Shown here in pieces: positions 1-6,163 of a stretch of 6,163 nt of DNA. The DNA comes from Bryobacterales bacterium. Its GTDB lineage: Bacteria > Acidobacteriota > Terriglobia > Bryobacterales > Bryobacteraceae. Within the stretch, counting starts at the first letter, position 1. Every line of letters begins with the position of its first letter. The notes beneath the pieces are model-generated. The model worked only from the letters and a program-made list of their open reading frames with translations. It was not told the DNA's origin and did not search any database. The position numbers and the translations under genes were made by a program. The stretch spans positions 1 through 6,163 of the forward strand of contig DNFG01000125.1 in assembly GCA_003487005.1 (NCBI GenBank), in the 5' to 3' direction.

Positions 1-417
1 GTCTGGTTTCTGCACACGTTCTACGATGGCGAAGGGCAGAGCGGGGCCGGATTCGTGGGACGGATCCGGGTGGGAGAGCCGACGATTGAGTCATTCTATC
101 TCCCTGAGATTACATGTTGTTCCGGGTCATCGCTTCATGTAGTACGTGAGCCTGTGGAGACCGTGTTTGCGGGACTGATGCAGCGGCCAGAGGGGGCATT
201 GCGGAGCCAGGGACTGCTCCGGCATGTGCCCTCGACGGGAGAGACCCGGGTGTTTGCGGTCCCGGATGTGATCCGGGACATCCGCGGGGCCGGGGCGTCG
301 CTGGCGCTGGCGACGGACCATGGCCTGTATCTTCTGGAGGACGAGAAGCTGATGCAATACCGGCTGGAGCCTTCGCCGGGGGGCGGACTGGAAGTTGTCA
401 CGATGTCGATTCCATAG
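1..417 (+). CDS. 3' end of an unrecognised gene; beta-propeller-like C-terminus
   Basis: The frame is open from the first base of the window to a TAG at 415-417, giving 138 residues of a protein whose start lies upstream. A GTG at 55 is in frame, but the reading frame continues before it (VWFLHTFYDGEG...), so 55 is unlikely to be the real start. The fragment alternates short hydrophobic strands with turns: a GLLRHVPSTGETRVFAVPD segment at about residues 72-90, then a LALATDHGLYLLEDEKL segment at about 101-117. This 'value from the data, then display of state' pattern is typical of beta-propeller blades such as WD40-like or two-component-regulator propellers. I infer a propeller fold and cannot name a function. 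A Cys pair (ITCCSG) lies near residue 40. No transmembrane segment is visible in this part. It is separated from smc by 270 bp with its own promoter, so it is probably not in the smc operon. Confidence 0.7.
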   Translation, partial: VWFLHTFYDGEGQSGAGFVGRIRVGEPTIESFYLPEITCCSGSSLHVVREPVETVFAGLMQRPEGALRSQGLLRHVPSTGETRVFAVPDVIRDIRGAGASLALATDHGLYLLEDEKLMQYRLEPSPGGGLEVVTMSIP

Positions 418-530
418 CACAAGCAGTCTCTTTTGAGCGGGATGCATCCAATAAACTCAGGTGATACCGGAAGTGATTTTGCGGGGGATGAGTGAATTTT
501 GAACGGTGATGCTGAGCAACCACAAGATAT

Positions 531-554
531 AGTGGCGCACGCTTGAGCGCTACT
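531..554 (+). terminator. possible hairpin downstream of the first gene
   Basis: AGTGGCGC at 531-538 can pair with GCGCTACT at 547-554, giving eight pairs including one G-T wobble around an 8-nt loop. It lies about 115 nt after the stop of the upstream gene and about 20 nt before the -35 box of the smc promoter. There is no following T-run, so it is not a classical intrinsic terminator. It could protect the 3' end of the upstream mRNA, be part of an operator, or be chance in GC-rich DNA. Confidence 0.25.
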
Positions 555-574
555 ACATATCTCATACGACTCCC

Positions 575-603
575 TTGACCTGGATTCCATTTCCCGTTAT
601 GAT
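575..603 (+). promoter_or_regulatory. sigma-70-type promoter for smc
   Basis: TTGACC at 575-580 and TATGAT at 598-603 are separated by exactly 17 nt, each one mismatch from the consensus -35 and -10 boxes. Transcription would start near 610, leaving a leader of roughly 78 nt before the TTG start of smc. The whole 418-687 intergenic stretch is visibly richer in A+T than the flanking genes, as expected for a regulatory region. A run of seven C residues (about 611-617) lies just past the predicted start point. I see no clear operator palindrome over the promoter. The rest of the stretch holds only a short palindrome (GGATGCATCC at 440-449) and the hairpin at 531-554. Confidence 0.7.
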
Positions 604-675
604 CTGAAGTACCCCCCCGAGATGGCCGCCGCCTGGCAGGCGCGGCTGGTATTCCCCTGTCAACCATCATTTTGC

Positions 676-681
676 GAGGTG
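676..681 (+). promoter_or_regulatory. ribosome binding site that fixes the smc start
   Basis: GAGGTG lies six bases upstream of the TTG at 688-690, ideal Shine-Dalgarno spacing. This favours TTG 688 over the in-frame ATG at 622, which has only a C-run in front of it, and over the in-frame GTG at 679, which overlaps the motif itself. Confidence 0.75.
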
Positions 682-687
682 AATGCA

Positions 688-3600
688 TTGCTCATTCTCA
701 AACGCGTGGAAATCCAGGGCTTCAAGTCATTCTGCGACCGGACGGAGATGCGCTTTTCAGGGCGCGGGCTGGCGGCGATCGTGGGACCGAACGGGTGCGG
801 GAAGTCGAACCTGTCGGACGCGATCTCGTGGGTATTGGGCGAGCAGTCGGCGAAGTCCTTGCGTGGCAGCAAGATGGAGGATGTTATCTTCACCGGTACC
901 GACGCCCGGAAACCGCTGGGGATGGCGCAGGTTTCGCTGGTGATGCTGGACCCGACGGGGGAAGTGGTGATTCCCGGGGCGCGTCCGGACGGGGTGAAAG
1001 AGTATCTGAAGGCGGTGAAGGCGCGGGCGGAAGCGGCGGAAGGCGGGGAAGCGGTTCAGGCGAACGGGGAAGCGAACGGGCAAGCCAACGGCCATGCCAA
1101 CGGGCACACGAACGGGCACACGGTGGAGGCAGTGAATCCGACACAGATGAACATCCCGTCGGCGCCGGCGCCGGGCAAAGAGCGGGAGATCATCATCACG
1201 CGCCGGCTATTCCGGTCGGGGGAATCGGAGTACCTGATCAACGGGAAGCAGTCGCGGTTGCGGGACATTCAGGAGTTGTTCATGGGCACGGGTCTCGGAC
1301 CCGAGTCCTACGCGATCATCGAGCAGGGGCGAATCGGGCAGATTCTGTCGTCGAAGCCTCTGGACCGGCGGGCGATCATCGAGGAAGCGGCAGGGATCTC
1401 GAAGTTCAAGACGAAGCGGAGGTTGGCGGAGGCGAAGCTGGAGGGGGCGAAGCAGAATCTGACGCGGGTGTTCGACATCCTCGAGGAGGTGTCGCGCCAG
1501 GTGAATTCGCTGAAGCGGCAGGCGGCGAAGGCGCGGCGCTTCGAGGAGTTGAAGGGAGAGTTGGACACGCATCTGAGGGCGGCGCTGACCGGGCGGTATG
1601 TGTTGCTGGAGCGGGACGCGGCGCGGGTGGCGGTGGAGTTGTCGCAGGCGGTGCACCTGTTCACGGAGTTGACGGGGACGGTGAAGGCGGGCGATGAAGC
1701 GCTGAAGCAGGCGCGGGAGCGGTTTTATCAGACGGAAGCGAGTCTGACGGCGGCGCGGAAGCGGCTGTCGGAGACCGAACTCGAAGCGGAGCGGACGCGG
1801 GGGCAGATCGAGGCGCAGGCACGGCAGATTGGGGGCTTCGAGAACCGGCTGAACCAGGGCGAGGCGGAATCGGCGCAGTTGGGCGAGCGTTTGACCCGGC
1901 TGGAGCAGGAGAAATCGCAGTTGGCGGAGGCGCTGACGGGGTTGCAGGAGCAGGCCGAGCAGGCGCGGCAGCGGCTGAACGAGAAGAATGCCGAGCGCGA
2001 GCAGGTGCAGAACCAGTTGCGCGAGCAGGAGCGGGCGCTGGAAGCGTCGCGGCAGGCAGCGGTGCGGCTGCTGGGGGAGGCGTCGTCGCTGCGGAACCAG
2101 TTGGCGCAGATCGACTCGCACCTGGCGGCACTGGACCGGGACGCGGCGCGGCTATCGAACGATCAGGAAACGGCGGCGGGAGACCTGGAAAAGCTGAACA
2201 CGGCGAAGGCGGGACTGGAAGAGTCGCTGTCGACGCGGCAGCAGGAAGCCGAAGCGCTGACGGGGCGGCGGCGGAGCGCGGAGACGGCGTTGCAGGAGCA
2301 GCGGGGATCGCTGAGCGAGACGCGGCGGCAGTTGGAGGCGTTGCGGACGGAGGCGTCGCGGCTGCGGGCGCGGCGGGACTCGCTGGAAGAGATTCTGTCG
2401 CATCGCGCGTACACGACGGAGTCGGTGAAGCGGTTGTTCACGGCGGTGGAGCAGAAGCAGGCGTCGGGACTGGCGCCGGCGGGGGTGCTGGCGGACTTTG
2501 TCGAGCTGACCGATCCGCGGTTCGAGAAGGCGGCGGAGGAGTTCCTGCACGAGGAACTGGAGTATGTGGTGGTCCGGGACTGGGAGCAGGCCCGGCAGGG
2601 ATTGGACTTCCTGCGAGGGGATCTGGACGGGCGGGCGACGTTTCTGGTGGAGCCGGGACTGGACCCGGACCCGAACGTTTTCGCGCCGACGCCCCAGCCG
2701 GAGCCGGCGATTGGTCCGGAGACGGGGATCGCGGGGCGGCTGTCGGACGGAATCCGGTTCACGAACGGGCTGACCCACGCTCCGGCGGCGCTGCTGCCGC
2801 GGCTGGCGCGGTGCTATCTGGCGGAATCGCGGGAGGCAGCGCAGCGGCTGTCGCTGCAGTATCCGGGCGTGTATTTCCTGCTGCCGGACGGGGTTTGTTA
2901 TCACGGGCACGCGATCACGGGCGGGCGGCGGACGGGGTCCGGCCCGCTGGCACTGAAGCGGGAATTGCGGGAGTTGACGGCGCTGTGCAATGACCGGCAG
3001 AACGCGCTGGCGGCGGCGCAGGGGCGGGTGGAAGAGTTGGAGACGTCGATCGCGGCGTTGACGGAGGCTCTGGACCAGCTTCGCGGCGAACAGCAGCGGC
3101 AGGAGAAGGAGACGCTGCTTCTCGACCAGGAACTGCGGAAAGTGAACGAAGACCGGAACCGGGCGACGCAGCGGCTGAATGTGAGCCGGAACGACCTGGA
3201 GCGGATCGCGCGAGATCAGGCGCAGAGCCGGGAACAGCAGACGGCCAAACTGGCGCTGGTGGAAGAGAAGGAAGCGCAGCGGGCGCAGTTCGAGGCATCG
3301 CTGGAGACGGCGCGGGCGGGCATCGAGCAGTTGCGGGCCACGGCGGCGCACCTGGGCGAGGAGCACTCGGTGCTGCGCGTGGAACTGGCCGGGCTGGAAG
3401 AGCGGCGGCGGGGGTCGGAGGCGGCAGCGCAGCGCTTGCAGCACCAGATGGGCGAAGTGCAGCGGCGGCAGGCAGAGCTTTCGGCCGAGATGGAGCGGAT
3501 CGGCGTGCAGAGGGCGCGGCTGCTCGAGTTGAACATGGAATTGGACCAGAAAGCGGGCGTCTTCACGGCCGAAATCGAAGGTTTGAAGGCAAAAGTCGCC

Positions 3601-4536
3601 GAACTGGCGGCCTCCGAGCACGAACAGCGGGAGAACCTGCAGGCGGCCGACGATGAACTGGCGAAGCTGCGGGTGGACGCGACGGCGGCGCAGGAGAAGC
3701 GGACGACGGTGGAATTGGAGCTGGTCCGGCGGCAGTCGGAACTGAAGTTCCTGGACGAGACGTGCCGGAAGGATCTGAACGTGCCGGTGGCGGAACTGGC
3801 GGCGGCGCGCGGGGAGCAGGACGCGGAGCCGGACGAGTTGACGGTGGCGGACGAGGAAGAGAAGGCATCGGAGTTGCGGCGGCGGATCGAGGCGCTGGGT
3901 CCGGTGAATCCGGAGGCGCTGGCGGAGTACCAGGAGTCGCAGCAGCGCTACGACTTCCTGAACACGCAGCGGCAGGACTTGCTGGATTCGATCCGGGACA
4001 CGGAGAAGGCGATCCACGAGATCGACACGGAGTCGCGGCGGCGGTTCACCGAGGCGTTCCACGCGATCAACCACAATTTCAAGAAGATGTTCGCGACGCT
4101 GTTTGGCGGCGGAGCGGGCGAAATGCGGCTGACGGGCGAAGGCGATGCGCTGGATCAGGGGATCGAGATCGCCGCGCAGCCGCCGGGCAAGCGCTTGCAG
4201 AATGTGCTGCTGCTGTCCGGCGGAGAGAAGGCGCTGACGGCGACGGCGCTGCTCATGGCGATTTTCGAGTACCAACCGTCGCCGTTCTGCATCCTGGACG
4301 AAGTGGATGCTCCGCTGGACGAAGCGAACGTGGTCCGGCTGATCAATCTGTTGAAGGAGATGTCCGCGAACACGCAATTTATTGTGATAACTCACGCGAA
4401 AAAGAGCATGGAAGCGGCCCAGGAGCTGTACGGGGTCACGATGCAGGAGCGTGGGGTTTCGAAACTGGTCTCTGTCCGACTGCAACCGCCGCCCGTGCCG
4501 CCGGCCAATCTACAGCCGATGGGAGCGCGCGTATGA
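688..4536 (+). CDS. smc: chromosome segregation protein SMC (condensin ATPase)
   Basis: SMC forms ring-shaped ATP-driven dimers, usually with ScpA and ScpB, that organise and help segregate the chromosome in the cytoplasm. From TTG 688 the product is 1282 residues and begins MLILKRVEIQGFKSF, the standard SMC N-terminus. In order I see: Walker A GPNGCGKS (33-40); a low-complexity insert (about 96-164); the Q-loop in IIEQGRI (Gln213); IEEAAGISKFK (231-241); a Glu/Gln/Arg/Ala-rich coiled coil (about 245-590); the hinge (about 590-750, ending AITGG); the return coiled coil (about 755-1080); signature LSGGEK (1176-1181); Walker B CILDE (Asp1204, Glu1205); D-loop DAPLDE; and switch His1236 in ITHAKKSME. 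All catalytic motifs are intact. Typical bacterial SMCs are near 1180 residues; the head insert explains most of the excess. The last residues form a Pro-rich tail (LQPPPVPPANLQP). It has its own promoter, and its stop overlaps the start of the uridine kinase gene. Neither scpA nor scpB is in the window. Identity is near certain. Confidence 0.97.
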   Translation: MLILKRVEIQGFKSFCDRTEMRFSGRGLAAIVGPNGCGKSNLSDAISWVLGEQSAKSLRGSKMEDVIFTGTDARKPLGMAQVSLVMLDPTGEVVIPGARPDGVKEYLKAVKARAEAAEGGEAVQANGEANGQANGHANGHTNGHTVEAVNPTQMNIPSAPAPGKEREIIITRRLFRSGESEYLINGKQSRLRDIQELFMGTGLGPESYAIIEQGRIGQILSSKPLDRRAIIEEAAGISKFKTKRRLAEAKLEGAKQNLTRVFDILEEVSRQVNSLKRQAAKARRFEELKGELDTHLRAALTGRYVLLERDAARVAVELSQAVHLFTELTGTVKAGDEALKQARERFYQTEASLTAARKRLSETELEAERTRGQIEAQARQIGGFENRLNQGEAESAQLGERLTRLEQEKSQLAEALTGLQEQAEQARQRLNEKNAEREQVQNQLREQERALEASRQAAVRLLGEASSLRNQLAQIDSHLAALDRDAARLSNDQETAAGDLEKLNTAKAGLEESLSTRQQEAEALTGRRRSAETALQEQRGSLSETRRQLEALRTEASRLRARRDSLEEILSHRAYTTESVKRLFTAVEQKQASGLAPAGVLADFVELTDPRFEKAAEEFLHEELEYVVVRDWEQARQGLDFLRGDLDGRATFLVEPGLDPDPNVFAPTPQPEPAIGPETGIAGRLSDGIRFTNGLTHAPAALLPRLARCYLAESREAAQRLSLQYPGVYFLLPDGVCYHGHAITGGRRTGSGPLALKRELRELTALCNDRQNALAAAQGRVEELETSIAALTEALDQLRGEQQRQEKETLLLDQELRKVNEDRNRATQRLNVSRNDLERIARDQAQSREQQTAKLALVEEKEAQRAQFEASLETARAGIEQLRATAAHLGEEHSVLRVELAGLEERRRGSEAAAQRLQHQMGEVQRRQAELSAEMERIGVQRARLLELNMELDQKAGVFTAEIEGLKAKVAELAASEHEQRENLQAADDELAKLRVDATAAQEKRTTVELELVRRQSELKFLDETCRKDLNVPVAELAAARGEQDAEPDELTVADEEEKASELRRRIEALGPVNPEALAEYQESQQRYDFLNTQRQDLLDSIRDTEKAIHEIDTESRRRFTEAFHAINHNFKKMFATLFGGGAGEMRLTGEGDALDQGIEIAAQPPGKRLQNVLLLSGGEKALTATALLMAIFEYQPSPFCILDEVDAPLDEANVVRLINLLKEMSANTQFIVITHAKKSMEAAQELYGVTMQERGVSKLVSVRLQPPPVPPANLQPMGARV
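1063..1122 (+). repeat. five tandem 12-bp repeats inside smc
   Basis: Five consecutive 12-base units start at 1063, 1075, 1087, 1099 and 1111. Each begins AACGG and encodes Asn-Gly-X-Ala/Thr (NGEA, NGQA, NGHA, NGHT, NGHT), residues 126-145 of SMC. The last two units are identical (AACGGGCACACG) and the earlier ones have diverged. The unit is a multiple of three, so copy-number change would keep the frame. The location is a loop of the N-terminal ATPase half-head, where added length can be tolerated. Confidence 0.9.
4521..4525 (+). promoter_or_regulatory. ribosome binding site of the uridine kinase gene, inside the smc 3' end
   Basis: GGGAG sits seven bases before the ATG at 4533, within the last codons of smc. 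Good spacing supports ATG 4533 as the start and means ribosomes finishing smc stop right at the next start. Confidence 0.6.
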
Positions 4537-5135
4537 AGCCATTTCTTGCCGGGATCGCCGGCCCGAGTTGCTCTGGGAAGACGGAGCTTGCCTTTTGGCT
4601 CGCCCACCGGACGGGCGCGCCGATTCTGAATCTGGATCACTATTATCGCGACCTGCATGGTCTCCCATTCGAAGAGCGGGCAAAGGCGAATTTTGATGAG
4701 CCGGCGGCGCTGGATCACGAGGAGATTCTTCGGGATGCCCGGATTCTGGCGGAAGGCGGCAGCGTGGCGGCGCCGCGCTACGACTATTCGATCCACGCCC
4801 GGGTGGAGGGCGAGCAGGTGATCGAGGCGTCGCCAGTGATCATTCTGGAGGGGCTTTTCGCGCTGTACTGGCCCGGATTGCGAGACCTGCTGCAGTTAAA
4901 GATCTATGTGGATGCCCCGGACAGCCTGTGCCTGGAGCGGCGGTTGCGCCGCGACGTGCAGGAGCGCGGGCGGACGCCGGAATCGGTGCGCACGCAGTAT
5001 GCCGCGACGGTCCGGCCGATGGCGCAATTGCACATTCTGCCGACACGGGATTACGCGGATCTGGTGGTGAACGGCGCGGAGGCGCTGGACAACTCGGGTC
5101 CCCAGGTGCTGGCGCGGATGCCGCAGCCGGCTTGA
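4533..5135 (+). CDS. udk: uridine kinase (P-loop nucleoside kinase)
   Basis: Uridine kinase phosphorylates uridine, and usually cytidine, with ATP or GTP to give UMP or CMP, the first step of pyrimidine nucleoside salvage in the cytoplasm. The product is 200 residues, close to the usual 205-215. Visible motifs in order: Walker A GPSCSGKT (10-17); NLDHYYRDL (33-41), matching the family's D-x-YY substrate-site motif; NFDEPAALD (53-61), like the canonical NFDHPDAFD; PRYDYSIHAR (81-90), like PxYDxxxHxR, which contacts the nucleoside; VIILEGLFAL (102-111), the Walker B-like strand; KIYVDAPDSLCLERR (123-137); RRDVQERGRTPESV (139-152), the lid region with its conserved Arg residues; and VRPM followed by a C-terminal YADLVV. 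The ATG overlaps the smc TGA as ATGA, so the two genes are very probably co-transcribed and translationally coupled. Substrate specificity is inferred from the family; a phosphoribulokinase/uridine-kinase-family relative with another substrate is possible but less likely. Confidence 0.9.
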   Translation: MKPFLAGIAGPSCSGKTELAFWLAHRTGAPILNLDHYYRDLHGLPFEERAKANFDEPAALDHEEILRDARILAEGGSVAAPRYDYSIHARVEGEQVIEASPVIILEGLFALYWPGLRDLLQLKIYVDAPDSLCLERRLRRDVQERGRTPESVRTQYAATVRPMAQLHILPTRDYADLVVNGAEALDNSGPQVLARMPQPA

Positions 5136-5168
5136 ACGATCTACTCCCCCGCCTCCCCCGGCCCCCGC

Positions 5169-5202
5169 AGGGCGCTTCCGGCTAACCGGCCTGGAGCGCC
5201 CT
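5169..5202. terminator. hairpin between convergent genes, possible bidirectional terminator
   Basis: AGGGCGC at 5169-5175 pairs with GCGCCCT at 5196-5202, and within it CCGG at 5178-5181 pairs with CCGG at 5186-5189 across a CTAA loop, separated by small internal loops. It lies 33 bases after the uridine kinase stop and 13 bases from the stop of the convergent aminotransferase gene, the expected place for a shared terminator. On the plus strand it is followed by TACTGTTT, only a weak T-rich tail; on the minus strand no T-run follows. Rho-independent activity is therefore uncertain. The rest of 5136-5215 is C-rich spacer. Confidence 0.5.
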
Positions 5203-5215
5203 TACTGTTTCCGGG

Positions 5216-6163
5216 TCAGCCCATGACTTCGGCGAAGGCGCGTTTGAAGGCTTCCATCTCTTCGGCGGTGCCGATGGAAACGCGGACTTTGGTGGGCCAG
5301 GAGGGCCAGACCCGGCCGATGTAGATGCCTTTGGCGGCCATGAGGCGGCCCACTTCCCCGCCCGGGCGGCCGGTTTCGACCATGAATTTGTTCGAAACGG
5401 AGGGGATGAAGGCGTAGTTGCGGCTTTTCATCCATTTGAAGAGGTCTTCGCGGATGTCGCGGACGAGTTGGCGGCGCTGTTCGGCGACGCCTTTGGCTTT
5501 GAGGCTGGCGTGAGCGCCGGCCATGCCGGTGACGGGGAGGGGACCGGAGCCGAAGGCGGCGATGCGGTCGAGCAGGTCCGGGCGGGCGATGGCGGAACCG
5601 GCGCGGAGTCCGGCCATGCCATAGAGCTTGGAGAAGGTCCGGAGGACGACGACATCGCGGCCCTGCTGGACAAAATCGATGGAAGCGGGTTCATCGCAGT
5701 AGTGGATGTAGGCCTCGTCGATGACGACGACAGAGCCGGGAGGTTTGTTGGCGACGAGCCATTCGAGGCTGGCGCGGGGGGTAATGGTGCCGGTGGGGTT
5801 ATTGGGGTTGCAGATATAGAACATGCCGGCGTTGGGGGCGGCGGCGACCATGGCGCGAACATCGTGGGCGTGGGTTTGGTCGAGGGGGATGGTGACGGTT
5901 TCGGCGCGGGCGTGAGGGGCGGCGCGTCCGGCGGCCTCGTAGCCTGGGTCGGCGACGACGAGGGGACGGCCGGGTCCGGTGAAGGCGAGGACGGAGCGGT
6001 GGAGGGGGTCGCTGGATCCGGCAAAGACGCGGACGTGGGAGCGGTCAACGCCCACGGCAAGGGCCTGCACCCGGAGGAATTCGGCGGCCTCTTCGTAGAG
6101 ATAGCGGCCGCCGTCGCGAACGACACGGGCGATTTCGGCGGCGGCTTCGGCGCAAGGGCCAAG
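5216..6163 (-). CDS. PLP-dependent aminotransferase, HisC-like (N-terminus outside window)
   Basis: The frame runs on the minus strand from the window edge (6163) to a TGA at 5218-5216, giving the last 315 residues. The GTG at 6070 is internal: 31 further in-frame codons (LGPCAEAAAEIARVV...) precede it. Fold-type I class I/II aminotransferase motifs are clear: FAGSSDPLHRSV (cofactor phosphate region); ICNPNNPTGT; VVIDEAYIHY with Asp149 of the fragment, which should contact the PLP pyridine nitrogen; RTFSKLYGMAGLRAG with Lys179 as the Schiff-base lysine; and KVRVSIGT near the C-terminus, with the Arg that binds the substrate carboxylate. The closest family is histidinol-phosphate aminotransferase (L-histidinol-phosphate + 2-oxoglutarate to imidazole acetol-phosphate + glutamate, histidine synthesis). 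No other his gene is visible, and some HisC-like enzymes with an RVSIGT...EEM ending have other or unknown substrates and sometimes a Tat signal, which could not be seen here. HisC is normally about 350-370 residues, so roughly 40-60 are missing. The gene converges on udk and is not part of that operon. Confidence 0.88.
   Translation of the reverse strand, partial: LGPCAEAAAEIARVVRDGGRYLYEEAAEFLRVQALAVGVDRSHVRVFAGSSDPLHRSVLAFTGPGRPLVVADPGYEAAGRAAPHARAETVTIPLDQTHAHDVRAMVAAAPNAGMFYICNPNNPTGTITPRASLEWLVANKPPGSVVVIDEAYIHYCDEPASIDFVQQGRDVVVLRTFSKLYGMAGLRAGSAIARPDLLDRIAAFGSGPLPVTGMAGAHASLKAKGVAEQRRQLVRDIREDLFKWMKSRNYAFIPSVSNKFMVETGRPGGEVGRLMAAKGIYIGRVWPSWPTKVRVSIGTAEEMEAFKRAFAEVMG

Noticed and set aside
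683..685. ATG just before the smc start
   Set aside because: It is out of frame with smc, lies only one base after the GAGGTG motif, and opens a short frame with no recognisable product.
135..688. Minus-strand open frames across the first gene and intergenic region (135-590 and 398-688)
   Set aside because: No family resemblance and no convincing ribosome binding site. They cross the probable smc promoter, and the plus-strand reading explains the coding part better.
672..1697. A 341-codon plus-strand open frame overlapping the start of smc
   Set aside because: Gly/Arg/Ala-rich translation in the wrong frame over conserved SMC sequence; no family motif.
1207..2121. A 304-codon minus-strand open frame opposite the first SMC arm
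   Set aside because: Same Arg/Leu/Gln-rich composition; a mirror of repeated GAG, CAG and GCG codons on the plus strand rather than a gene.
2152..4485. A 777-codon open frame on the minus strand opposite smc
   Set aside because: It is antisense to an unmistakable SMC gene and its product is Arg/Leu/Gln/Pro-rich low-complexity sequence, as expected when a GC-rich coiled-coil gene is read backwards. It has no recognisable domain.
3762..4532. In-frame upstream extension of the uridine kinase gene
   Set aside because: The extension overlaps the SMC C-terminal head and reads as Gly/Ala/Arg-rich noise. The kinase begins properly at ATG 4533 with its own ribosome binding site and Walker A at residue 10.
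5428..6162. A 244-codon Pro/Ser/Ala-rich minus-strand frame over the aminotransferase
   Set aside because: Alternate frame of a clear PLP aminotransferase; low-complexity product.

Overview
The window is GC-rich bacterial chromosomal DNA holding two complete genes and two genes cut by the window edges. The coding style (strong GC bias at third positions, GGAG-type ribosome binding sites, a TTG start) and the protein sequences resemble Acidobacteriota of the Solibacter/Bryobacter type. That assignment is an impression from the proteins, not a search result. I see no mobile element, tRNA, rRNA, CRISPR array or integration scar.

Layout: (1) 1-417, plus strand, is the 3' end of an unrecognised gene whose fragment reads like the last blades of a beta-propeller. 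(2) 418-687 is a more A+T-rich intergenic stretch with a near-consensus sigma-70 promoter (TTGACC, 17 nt, TATGAT) at 575-603, a possible hairpin at 531-554 and a GAGGTG ribosome binding site at 676-681. (3) 688-4536, plus strand, is a full-length smc gene for the chromosome-condensing SMC ATPase, with both ATPase half-heads, two coiled-coil arms and a hinge. It is about 100 residues longer than usual, mostly because of a low-complexity insert in the N-terminal head that contains five tandem 12-bp repeats. (4) 4533-5135, plus strand, is a uridine kinase gene that overlaps smc by four bases (ATGA) and is probably translationally coupled to it. (5) 5136-5215 is a short convergent intergenic region with a hairpin that may end transcription. 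(6) 5216-6163, minus strand, is a PLP-dependent aminotransferase related to histidinol-phosphate aminotransferase, lacking its N-terminus because the window ends.

The promoter at 575-603 probably drives an smc-udk transcript, pairing chromosome organisation with pyrimidine nucleoside salvage. There is no obvious biochemical link between the two products. The aminotransferase is transcribed towards this unit and is probably independent of it.

This is largely an ordinary housekeeping region, and I do not find an undescribed multi-gene system. The most distinctive items are the repeat-bearing insert in the SMC head, a proline-rich segment inside the SMC hinge, and the tight smc-udk coupling.
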